Positions 1-9,284 of a DNA stretch of 64,000 nucleotides are shown here, in pieces (position 1 is the first letter of the stretch; every line of letters begins with the position of its first letter). Source of the stretch: Candidatus Fraserbacteria bacterium (lineage in GTDB: Bacteria > Bipolaricaulota > Bipolaricaulia > RBG-16-55-9 > JAJCYT01); NCBI GenBank assembly GCA_029262795.1, contig JAJCYT010000025.1, positions 23,264 to 87,263 on the forward strand. The letters run 5' to 3'. A program made the position numbers and the translations under genes. The notes under the pieces were generated by a model. The model was given only the letters and a program-made list of their open reading frames with translations. It was not told the origin of the DNA and searched no databases.

Positions 1-239
1 TAGGCAGGTTACATGATGACCTACGACGAAAATTTTGCGTAGGAATTTTTGGTAATGGGTCAAAGGCAAAGTGCCATACCTCAAGAGTACTGGTTTGACA
101 GCAGATAAACAAAGAGAAGCCTTATCCACTGTGTGAACTACATTTCTAGCTATTGTTGAATAAACAATGTACAATATTTGCACCTGCGAAATTTGTAACT
201 GCTTGTGGATTGTCTGTAAGCAAACAACGACATCGCTAG

Positions 240-749
240 ATTGGAGTCCATCTGCCAAACGTAACAATCACACGGGAGAAGTTCCTAGAAGACAGCCAAG
301 GTAGAACGTTTTCTGATGTTGTGAATGATCCACAGCAACCTTTCGAGGCAGTTCTAGAATTTTTTAATGATGAAAACAGGCAGCGTCGAATGGAGGAATC
401 TGAGATTCACCACGACAGACCTGCATTGTCTGGTGTCGTCCGAGAGCTTGAATCTCATTCGGCCATCAATCGGACTCTGGCAGAGATACGCACGAACCGC
501 AGCACACGATTAAGACAGACGATTGGTGTGGTGGTACGCATGATCATGGTAGCCCGTGGTTGGCAGAAGACTGGCCGAAAAGGATCGCTGGGGGTGCGAG
601 CTGGCAGGAACCCCTCGAAACCTGACCACAATACTGGTGGGTTAGCATTCTGGTTCATCCGTGCCGAGCGCTACGTGCGAACTGAAGGTATGCCGTTCCA
701 ATCAGTACGAGAGCGCAACCTAGAATTTGAGTCCACTACGCCAAAGTAA
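240..749 (+). CDS. Hypothetical protein; open frame extends 5' of the listed GTG (321) back to a stop at 237-239, no clear ATG
   Basis: ORF track 321..749; in-frame extension reads ...LPNVTITREKFLEDSQGRTFSDVV|NDPQQPF..., which looks protein-like. Confidence 0.35.
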   Translation: MGVHLPNVTITREKFLEDSQGRTFSDVVNDPQQPFEAVLEFFNDENRQRRMEESEIHHDRPALSGVVRELESHSAINRTLAEIRTNRSTRLRQTIGVVVRMIMVARGWQKTGRKGSLGVRAGRNPSKPDHNTGGLAFWFIRAERYVRTEGMPFQSVRERNLEFESTTPK

Positions 750-870
750 TCATTTCGGGAAAAGCGGGCGGGCATTCAGCAAAAATAGCAACAGGGGCAT
801 GGATCAAACTTATTTTGCCAATGGAAGCGAAAGGCAAAAAAGAATTGTCTTAAACAATTAAGGGGCAACG

Positions 871-1419
871 ATGAATGCAAAAGAACAGTTTGAAAAATGG
901 AAAAAGCGGGCCAAAACTGCTTTGATCAGCGCCATATTCATAGGTTTTGGACTTGTTGTTGGCACATACATGGTTGCACCAAACTTAGCAAAGGGTCAGG
1001 AAGGATACATCCCAACATCTGTGTCACAAATGCCTGTAAAGGTCATTCAGTTGACTCATTTAGACGGCACGACAACTTTTCTTCCTGTACGCATAGCGGA
1101 GACTGTTGCTGCTCGCAAGGCAGGACTACGAGAGGTGGGTTCCAGTGCGATGGGCGATCTCTTGCTACTCTACGTTCACAGACGAGAAGTCAACCGATTT
1201 AACTACCAGATTGAGGATATTCGCGCTCCACTTGAACTGGCTATCATCAACGCTGCTGGAGAAAGTGTGGCGATTGAGAAAACAGCACTGGGGGCGAATT
1301 TCCTTCTTGTATCTGAGCCTCATACCTGGGCGTTGGCTGCCAAGAGCGGATTGCTTAGCCAGTTAGGTATTGAAATAGGATCTATCATGGATATCGATAT
1401 CATCAGCATGAATGACTAG
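871..1419 (+). CDS. Membrane-anchored DUF192-like protein
   Basis: N-terminal TM segment; LPVRIAETVAARKAGLRE...APLELAIINAAGESVAIEK pattern resembles DUF192; AAGGGG ahead of ATG. Confidence 0.5.
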   Translation: MNAKEQFEKWKKRAKTALISAIFIGFGLVVGTYMVAPNLAKGQEGYIPTSVSQMPVKVIQLTHLDGTTTFLPVRIAETVAARKAGLREVGSSAMGDLLLLYVHRREVNRFNYQIEDIRAPLELAIINAAGESVAIEKTALGANFLLVSEPHTWALAAKSGLLSQLGIEIGSIMDIDIISMND

Positions 1420-1510
1420 CTCAATATAACTAGCAACAGTGTTTGGTGACCAGAGATGATCCCGAAAACATTGATAATCATTCTAGATTGAAAGAGAGTG
1501 GGTGAATAAA

Positions 1511-1615
1511 ATGGGAGAGAAAAGCAAGAAGGATAAGGACAAAAAGGCAAAACAAATAAAAGCTAGTGAAGCTGCGAAAAAAGCTGCTAAAAAGAGAAAA
1601 CAGGCAAAAGAATAG
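1511..1615 (+). CDS. Very small Lys-rich protein MGEKSKKDKDKKAKQIKASEAAKKAAKKRKQAKE
   Basis: 34-codon ORF read directly from sequence; below ORF-track length cutoff. Confidence 0.35.
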   Translation: MGEKSKKDKDKKAKQIKASEAAKKAAKKRKQAKE

Positions 1616-1716
1616 ATTCTATATAAAATCTGAAGGCAACGTATTTGAAGGAATGCGACCCTAATATCTACAACTCTAATTATGGTGTGTTGTTTATGGT
1701 AAATTGAAGGCATTGA

Positions 1717-2367
1717 GTGAATAAACAAATCAAAACACACAGTGGTTGGAGCGAATATTATGAGTGCGTTACTGCATCCTGTCGACCTCCGCGAGAATTG
1801 TTTTTTAGAGCGGTCAATCAGTTTAAAAAGAGCGGCCTCGTTGATCCTGTGGCCGTAGATTTAGGTTGTGGGATTGGGATCGAGAGCCTTGAACTATTAC
1901 GTCAAGGGTGGCGAGTATTGTCGGTGGACTCACAGCAAGAGGCGCTTGACTATCTCAATAAGAACATGTCAGATGAGGTTAAGGATCACTCTCAAACATT
2001 TTGTGGCCTATTTGAGGAAGTTGATTTTCCCTCATGTGATTTCATCTGGGCCGGGAACAGTCTACCTTTTTGTTCTGCCGATCAACTTCACACTGTTCTT
2101 ACCCGAATTGCAAGAGCTCTCAAACCTGGCGGCCGTTTTGCCGGAGATTTCTTCGCCCCACGCCACGCCTGGGCGGGAAATAAAAACATCAACACCTTCT
2201 CCACAAACGAACTCAAAACCGCTTTTCCCACTCTCGAAGCCGAATACTGGACGGTAGGTGAAGGTGAGGCTCAAGCCACACTCTACGATGTCGTACACTG
2301 GCACGTTCACACCATCGTCATGCGTAAGCCAAGCCCCGCTCCCTATGGAATTGAAAGCAAGGCTTAA
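1717..2367 (+). CDS. Class I SAM-dependent methyltransferase
   Basis: VAVDLGCGIGIESLELLRQGWRVLSVDS motif I and ALKPGGRFAGDFF. Confidence 0.8.
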   Translation: MNKQIKTHSGWSEYYECVTASCRPPRELFFRAVNQFKKSGLVDPVAVDLGCGIGIESLELLRQGWRVLSVDSQQEALDYLNKNMSDEVKDHSQTFCGLFEEVDFPSCDFIWAGNSLPFCSADQLHTVLTRIARALKPGGRFAGDFFAPRHAWAGNKNINTFSTNELKTAFPTLEAEYWTVGEGEAQATLYDVVHWHVHTIVMRKPSPAPYGIESKA

Positions 2368-2451
2368 TCAATCATTCCAAATCTTATATAAAGATACATA
2401 CTTTCTTAACAGAGGCAGAAATGAGAGGGTTTGTTGAAATAATCAATTAGT

Positions 2452-2646
2452 CTAACAACCTCGTAGTGACGCTTTTTTAGCCATGTGTTTCAGAACGGCT
2501 AGAGCATTTTCATCAATCATCATGCCTTTAGAATCTTTTCTTATTCCTTGAGGTAAAATTCGTGCAACAAATGAAATTATGTCTTGTACTTGGCAATTTT
2601 CTAAAGCCATCATCCGTGTTAACTGTGTGATTGTGTATAAATGCAT
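2452..2646 (-). CDS. Small hypothetical protein
   Basis: 64-aa isolated ORF, no overlapping better ORF. Confidence 0.3.
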   Translation of the reverse strand: MHLYTITQLTRMMALENCQVQDIISFVARILPQGIRKDSKGMMIDENALAVLKHMAKKASLRGC

Positions 2647-2795
2647 ATACCATTATTTTAACTTGGTGCGAGCAGTTTCCCTCTTACCATTGTCTCCTGT
2701 TAAGCAGGAACCTCAGCCAGTTTAATATCAAAAAGAATTTACATAGGAGCGTTTTGGTTTCTTAAGTAAACACGAAATCGAAATGATCAAAGTGT

Positions 2796-2814
2796 CCCAT
2801 AAACTAATTATGGG
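2796..2814. repeat. Perfect hairpin CCCATAA-actaa-TTATGGG
   Basis: Inverted repeat read directly; a further TTATGGGACA complementary to TGTCCCATAA occurs near 2915. Confidence 0.45.
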
Positions 2815-3029
2815 GTAGGTACCAAAACACCCAAACCCTCTTCTATATAAGGCTTTGTATCTTTCAGATTGTTTGGTTCTGGATTTCGTGTCCCAAAACC
2901 TCTCGATTTGGGGAGTTATGGGACAGTTTCTTGTAAGCTTCTAACAAGTTATTCAATGCAACTATGGTTATTAAGTTGCAACAACAAAAGCATGAATTTT
3001 AGACAAGACTTTCTTGTCTTACTACTAGG

Positions 3030-3782
3030 GTGTATAATGAGTGGAGTGGTAGTAAGTGTATAATATTTCGCTCAAAGCTTTACTCTAGATGGAGTCAACA
3101 AGTGCCTTACAACTCAGCAAAGGGAAACCTCTCCCGTTTTCGCCCCAAGCATCCACGCAGGGAAGAACTGTACAACAGTATCACCCATGGTCTTGGTGCC
3201 CTGCTCAGCGTGGCGGGCCTGGTCGTGCTAGTTGTGCTAAGTGCGCTTCAGGGAGACCCTTGGCGTGTGGTCGCAGTCAGTATTTATGGTGCAACTCTGG
3301 TCTTGCTTTATATGGCCTCCATGCTATACCATGGTGTTCGTCGACTACGGCTCAAGTATCTTTTCGAAATCCTCGACCATATTGGCATATACTTGTTGAT
3401 CGCTGGCACCTACACACCCTTTATGCTTATCAGTTTGCGTGGCACATTGGGATGGACATTGTTAGGAATTATTTGGACACTGGCCTTGCTTGGCATCGCC
3501 TTAAAGCCATTTCTCGTCCATCGCTTGCGGAGACTGTCTCCAGTAATCTATCTAGCCATGGGTTGGATGGTCGTCGTGGCCATCCCCGAAATGCTTACCC
3601 ACATTCCAGATATCGGTCTGATCATGTTGGCAGGAGGTGGCCTGAGTTATTCCGTTGGAGTGCTCTTTTATATATGGAAAAAACTACCGTATCATCATAC
3701 TGTGTGGCATATATTTGTGTTGGTCGGAAGCACTTGCCATTACTTTGCTGTACTCAGCGTTGTACTATCTGCTACCGCATAA
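3030..3782 (+). CDS. Hemolysin III family (PAQR-like) membrane protein; true start may be GTG 3102
   Basis: HPRREELYNSITHGLGA...SMLYHG...LDHIGIYLLIAGTYTPF...VWHIFVLVGSTCHY. Confidence 0.9.
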   Translation: MYNEWSGSKCIIFRSKLYSRWSQQVPYNSAKGNLSRFRPKHPRREELYNSITHGLGALLSVAGLVVLVVLSALQGDPWRVVAVSIYGATLVLLYMASMLYHGVRRLRLKYLFEILDHIGIYLLIAGTYTPFMLISLRGTLGWTLLGIIWTLALLGIALKPFLVHRLRRLSPVIYLAMGWMVVVAIPEMLTHIPDIGLIMLAGGGLSYSVGVLFYIWKKLPYHHTVWHIFVLVGSTCHYFAVLSVVLSATA

Positions 3783-4060
3783 TTCATAACCGATTTCAAA
3801 AGTGTCACAATAATCTGAGGGCTTCATAATGAACCCAACAGACTCTTCAAATGCAAATAGAAGCAGCAATAATTCTTTAACTCAACTTTACCGAAGTGTC
3901 ATACGGTTTTGAAACCTTCTTTTGGCAGTATCCGTCCAGCTTTTTACAGTGATTTCAAACCCAACTCTCTTTAGCAATGCAACAAAATGGTTATTAAGTT
4001 GCACCATTAGAAAGGAAATTTTGAATCGCCTGGATCTATTGAAACCTTTCACATTGGGAA

Positions 4061-4094
4061 TAGGAGACCGCCTTAACTACAAGACGGTCTCCTA
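4061..4094. terminator. Intergenic terminator hairpin between convergent genes
   Basis: TAGGAGACCGCCTT-aactac-AAGACGGTCTCCTA, one wobble/mismatch. Confidence 0.6.
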
Positions 4095-4129
4095 CATCGG
4101 TTTTGCTAATTCTAATGAACAGGTTTTCT

Positions 4130-7100
4130 TTAAGGCATGAAAGCGTAAATGTTATTGAGATAGTTTCTCAAGCCTTGTCGCTCTTGTGGGGTCAACTCAC
4201 GATTCCACGCGCCCAATACAGCCATATCACCGAGGTATTCATAATTTTGCTTGATGGTGATAATGCCAGTATTGTTATCCCTTTCAGCCGTCCCTGTGCC
4301 TTTGACATTTGAAAACACGCCTGCGTAATAATTGCCAAGCGTTTCAAATGTGCCATCAACACGAGGCAGAGGCGATACAGAAACATCGACCCCATTGATG
4401 AAGGTGCGGACATCCAGATTGCTGTCGCGGTGAATTTCAATCAACTGCCACTGATTAAAGGCCACGGCTCCAGGCCCAGCCAACAGGATTGGATTCCCAG
4501 GCAGTGCCAGCATCAGTGAATTGTCCAGCAATTGACGCAACCCCAATCGTCCATAGTAATTAAAGGGATGGGATTGAATGATCGGGCGTACCAGCAAAAC
4601 CACAGAAAATTCGCGGTTAAGGTCAAAATTATCTGGAACTTCGGTCTCGAACGAAGCTGCTTGTGCATCATTATTGACCACGTCTGGGAAGTCCGAATTG
4701 ACTATTACCCGCCCATCTGTAGGTGGTTTGTTTTTTACAGAGTCTGCCCGCTTGGCACCGCGTACACAGGGGTGTCCGTTGATGCAGTTGAAAACCAGGC
4801 CCGGTTTTTCTGTGTCATCCTGACCAAAGTCCCGACCTTTCACCCACTCGGGCGGATCATCAAAACCTCGGTTGGGGATGTAGTTCGATTGGTCTTCCCA
4901 GCGACGCACACAGCCATCAGGGAACAATCCTTTCGCACCGGTCACCCCGCCTAAAGATTCTGACGTGGTGTCACAATACTGAAATTCAATTGAGGACTGA
5001 TCGCTGGCATCGAGGCAGGCTTGCGTAAAGCAAGTTGCCACCGAGCGGGCGAAGTTGGCAGGGTCTTCGAAAAAGATCGATTCCACGTAGAACTGCATTT
5101 TCGATAAATCGGTGGGTGCAATCACCGTGCCGTCATTCACACGAACTGTCACCACAGCCTGGTCATCTTCACCAGAAATATTGTTACCTGGTGAAGAATC
5201 GGGATCAGGTTGGTCAGAAGCACTCACCTGAACACTGAATGAGAATTGAACTGCATCCACACGAGCCTCAAGGACAAGCATTGCATTAGTCCCACTGGCC
5301 AATCCACCTGGAATGAACCACATCCCACTGGGTGAATCATAAATGCCTTGATCTGGCGTGGCACTGAGCAGAGCCAAATCTGAAAGCAGCGAGGCAGCAA
5401 CCGCCACACCTGTTGCATCATCTGGCCCGCTGTTGTTGAGGACAATCGTAAAGTTGATGGTGTCACCAAGTTGCGGGCTTGTTTGATCCAGTGTCAGATT
5501 CAAAGACAGATCAGCAGCAGGCCCTGGAGGAGGCAAGTTGCCAACGGAGAAAGTTTGTGAATCCTGGTCATCCTCGCTATCGTCACCATTACCAGGAACA
5601 GAATCAGGGTCAGCCTGATCCGCACTCACCAATTCGGCTGTTAAAACAGCAGCCCCCGAAATGGGGAATGTCACTGGCATGTTCATGGTGGCACTATCAC
5701 TCGCTGCTACATCTTCGAACGGCAACGTCTGTGTTTGCATTTGAGTTGCGCCACCTTCAGGCGTGAACTCAAATGTCATTTGGACAGACAGGCCAGTGGC
5801 ATCCAAAGGACCGGCATTATTCACCGAAAAGCTGAAGTTAATCGGTTGACCCGGCTGCGGATTGGCTGGTGCTAGATTGGTTGACAATGAAAGATCTGCA
5901 CCAATGGAAACACCCACCCCTATGGTGGTCGAACGGTAATCGTCTTCAGTAGGATCACCATTGCCAGGTGTAGAATCAGGATCGGATTGATCTGCGCTGG
6001 CCAGCTCTGCCGTCAAGGTGGCAATCCCTGCCACAGGGAACGTAGCTGGAAACGTCATTGTGGCACTGCTACCGGAAGCCACATCCTCAAATGGGACAGT
6101 TTGTGTCTGCGTTTGTGGTGTACCACCTTCCGTGGTGAATTCCAACGTCAATTGAACCGACAATCCTGTCGCATTCGTCGGACCTGCATTATTGACAGTA
6201 AATTCAAAGCTGATCGGCTGACCAGGTTGTGGCTGAGTGGGTGTAACAGCGACGCTTAAAGACAAATCTGCTCCCTCTCCTGGAGGTGGCGGAGGAGGGG
6301 GAGGTGGCGCACTGTCACCATTTGATTCATCTGCCCCGCTGTCATTGCCACTGCCAATCGGACGCATTTGACCATCCACGTCAAAGCGTACCCCATCAGC
6401 ACCAAAGCTTCCCACACTTAAGGCGACCACATCGGCCCCCCGGTCACGGACACAGGCATCTGTTAACACCACATGAAGGTCGCCACCTAAAGGATCAAGT
6501 AAGGACACTTCACATTCTCTGGAACTGAGATCCCGACCTGAAGCGGTTTGCCACCCTGTGAAATCACCCTTAAAAAGGGAACCTTCATTGGGTTTAAACA
6601 TCCAGTCAAACCTCATTCCTGGTGAATAGACATTGCCTTCAAACACCAGATTGTCATAGTCAATCACTCCATCACCATTACAATCCTGCACCCTGATCAT
6701 GTCGGTGCCCGCAGGTGCGCGAAAGATATTGTTGATGAATCGCACATCACCAATCACATGGGATCTGTCGGAGCCATCACCACAGATGAGTCTCAACAGG
6801 CGGCTGCCTATCGGATCGTTAAAATTGAACGTGTTTCCGGCAAACAGATAAGTCCCTCGATCAGGAACTTCATTGATGCCACATTCTATTGAGATGGGAT
6901 TGAAGGTCGATCCGCTAATCGAAAAGAAATTGTTGATCAAGCTGACATCTTCGATTTTGAGGTCGTTACGATGGCAGCCGTGGATGCGGAAAATACCATT
7001 TGAAGTCCACATGTTAGGATCTGTGATGCGAAAAATATTACCCTCGTAAAGTTCTCGTTCAACCGAACGATGTGGGTTGCCAAAACTTTCTCCTGATGGG

Positions 7101-8443
7101 TAGAATTCATCGCAAACACTGGCTTCAATTGAAATACCACCAAAGTTTCTGAAATTTAGAATTTCGTTGTTGCGCACCACCACATCCTGAATACAAGTAC
7201 TAAAGGAAGAAAATCCACTGGTGCTACTGACTGGGCGTGTCAATCCATTGCGCTCGGGAAGGTCCGGAAGGACTTCGGCAAAAAAGTTAAGGACCTCCAC
7301 GCCAGTCACAAATTGCCACAGTTTAAACCCAGTACAATGAGGAGAGCCTGACGTTAGCCTTATTGGTGCACCAGCACAACGCAGCGTGAAGTTTTTAAAT
7401 CGAAAGGGTCCAACCTCTTCTAAAACGCCCACACCACCTCGCTGAAAATAGCTGCCATAATCCAGTACTTCAATGTTTTCCCAGGCTGCATGTTTCATTT
7501 TTCCATTGAAAGTACGAAGAATTACGTCATGGCCAGAAGCTTCTTTTCGGTTGATGTAGCGCATGGAAATATCATGTGTGTACAAATGAGACAAGGTTGC
7601 TGTCTGAGTACGATATTCCATGAATCCCTTGTTGCGCTCGGTGGAACACGTGCCATATTCACGAACTTGAAAGTGGCCCATTTCCCAGCGCTCTCCGCCG
7701 CGCTCTAGGACAAATACCTGACCCTTTCCAGCGTTGTCGTCTGAACCATCGCAGCGCTCAGGATCGCCACCGATCACATCGCCACCAAAAAAGACTGACA
7801 GGTCATCCGTATCAAACGGTGGATATTCTCCATCGTTGTCCTTATCCCAGCCCACAAGCATGGCCGGGTTGGCAGGATATTCAAAACTGCGAGCTTCGTT
7901 GCCAGACTGAGGTCGAATTTTGATATCGGGCAGGCCGGACAAAGTCACCAATTTCTTTTCCGGCTCATTGTCACAAATGCCGGTAAAAGCAATGATATCT
8001 TCAGCGCCATCTCCGGGACCATCGGCCTGATCCATAGCAAATCCCACTGTGGCATACGGATTTTGAGGTGAGCCATCGCCCGTTTGATCCGACCCTTGGT
8101 CACAATCCACATAGAGTAGATCTTCATTGACGCCGTCGCCGTCTGGGTCAAGGGTCACGCCGTCTCCTACCTGGCAATCTTCGGGTTCGCCGAACACGAA
8201 ATCGTCGTCCATATCAAAGTTACAAGCACGAGGTTGGTAACCGCGTGGAACCGCACTGATCATTTGTGGAGAAAATGAAAGGACATCATCGCGTTCAAAC
8301 GGTGTTTCCAACCGAGCAGCCGGGGTAATTTGATCCCCAGGTTGGTTCAACCAAGCCATGAATTCACTGCATCCCTGAAGTGCGATCACAGCAACCATCA
8401 ACAGAACCCCCGTTAGAATGTGACTTAATCCCTTTAATCTCAT
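4130..8443 (-). CDS. Large lipoprotein: parallel beta-helix-like N-terminal region, poly-Pro linker, three DUF11/CARDB-like repeats, LamG/ConA-like C-terminal region
   Basis: Lipobox VIALQGC; PPPPPPPPP linker; repeats starting ADLSLS; C-terminal FSVVLLVRPIIQS...YLGDMAVLGAWNRELTPQE; start placed at ATG 8443 after GGAGG. Confidence 0.75.
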   Translation of the reverse strand: MRLKGLSHILTGVLLMVAVIALQGCSEFMAWLNQPGDQITPAARLETPFERDDVLSFSPQMISAVPRGYQPRACNFDMDDDFVFGEPEDCQVGDGVTLDPDGDGVNEDLLYVDCDQGSDQTGDGSPQNPYATVGFAMDQADGPGDGAEDIIAFTGICDNEPEKKLVTLSGLPDIKIRPQSGNEARSFEYPANPAMLVGWDKDNDGEYPPFDTDDLSVFFGGDVIGGDPERCDGSDDNAGKGQVFVLERGGERWEMGHFQVREYGTCSTERNKGFMEYRTQTATLSHLYTHDISMRYINRKEASGHDVILRTFNGKMKHAAWENIEVLDYGSYFQRGGVGVLEEVGPFRFKNFTLRCAGAPIRLTSGSPHCTGFKLWQFVTGVEVLNFFAEVLPDLPERNGLTRPVSSTSGFSSFSTCIQDVVVRNNEILNFRNFGGISIEASVCDEFYPSGESFGNPHRSVERELYEGNIFRITDPNMWTSNGIFRIHGCHRNDLKIEDVSLINNFFSISGSTFNPISIECGINEVPDRGTYLFAGNTFNFNDPIGSRLLRLICGDGSDRSHVIGDVRFINNIFRAPAGTDMIRVQDCNGDGVIDYDNLVFEGNVYSPGMRFDWMFKPNEGSLFKGDFTGWQTASGRDLSSRECEVSLLDPLGGDLHVVLTDACVRDRGADVVALSVGSFGADGVRFDVDGQMRPIGSGNDSGADESNGDSAPPPPPPPPPGEGADLSLSVAVTPTQPQPGQPISFEFTVNNAGPTNATGLSVQLTLEFTTEGGTPQTQTQTVPFEDVASGSSATMTFPATFPVAGIATLTAELASADQSDPDSTPGNGDPTEDDYRSTTIGVGVSIGADLSLSTNLAPANPQPGQPINFSFSVNNAGPLDATGLSVQMTFEFTPEGGATQMQTQTLPFEDVAASDSATMNMPVTFPISGAAVLTAELVSADQADPDSVPGNGDDSEDDQDSQTFSVGNLPPPGPAADLSLNLTLDQTSPQLGDTINFTIVLNNSGPDDATGVAVAASLLSDLALLSATPDQGIYDSPSGMWFIPGGLASGTNAMLVLEARVDAVQFSFSVQVSASDQPDPDSSPGNNISGEDDQAVVTVRVNDGTVIAPTDLSKMQFYVESIFFEDPANFARSVATCFTQACLDASDQSSIEFQYCDTTSESLGGVTGAKGLFPDGCVRRWEDQSNYIPNRGFDDPPEWVKGRDFGQDDTEKPGLVFNCINGHPCVRGAKRADSVKNKPPTDGRVIVNSDFPDVVNNDAQAASFETEVPDNFDLNREFSVVLLVRPIIQSHPFNYYGRLGLRQLLDNSLMLALPGNPILLAGPGAVAFNQWQLIEIHRDSNLDVRTFINGVDVSVSPLPRVDGTFETLGNYYAGVFSNVKGTGTAERDNNTGIITIKQNYEYLGDMAVLGAWNRELTPQERQGLRNYLNNIYAFMP

Positions 8444-9284
8444 AAAGTCCTCCAAATAAGTTAGGCAGATTTAAAAGCAAGATAAAATGCTTATTCCAGA
8501 AATACCCCCTTTGATCACGAAGTTTGTTTGCAACGATTACAATCAAGCAAGGTGATGAAAAATGGTGGCGAATTGTTCAAAGCTAGATGGTGTTTTGGAA
8601 CGAACAAAGTGTAGAGGTTGAGGAAATATCCAATAATAATTGAAAATAACTAAGCCATCTTGGAAATGCCCAAAATATGTCTGAATCCCCTATCTCTAAA
8701 ACTGATTTAGACCTACTTTAGAACAAAATTGTAGGCCACACCCTATCTACCCACTATTATGCCACGGCTCTCTCCATTGCCTGGAATAACCTAGTTAAAC
8801 TTTTCTAACGTGGTAGAATAATGTATTACATCCGTATTCTGACATAAAAAGGGATTGGGGCATTGAAAAAGAAGTAGTTTCATTAGCGATCAATTCATAA
8901 ATACAGAAGTTTTATGAAAATTTGATGAAAAAGCAATCATGAAAATGATGCATTCCGTTAGTCGAGTAACGAATGAATTTTTGATGCAACTAAATGTCTA
9001 TTTGGTTGCATTACGATGGTTTATTGGTATTGATTGTTCATTATCTACGTTGATTCATCCATACTGCAACTTTAGATCGTCAATGAAATTATCGATGCAC
9101 AATGATTCCTTAACGCAACACTACCAAAATTTAGCAGCAAAGGGCCTTAATGTTTTCTCGTTTAAAACGAGGGATTGAGCGCGATTTTTTAGGTTTTATT
9201 GAAACTAAATGCGGTTGAAATTGTAAATTAATCCCTGGATGACATTTGATGACAGGAAGCCAATGTTCAAGGAGGACAAAGGTC

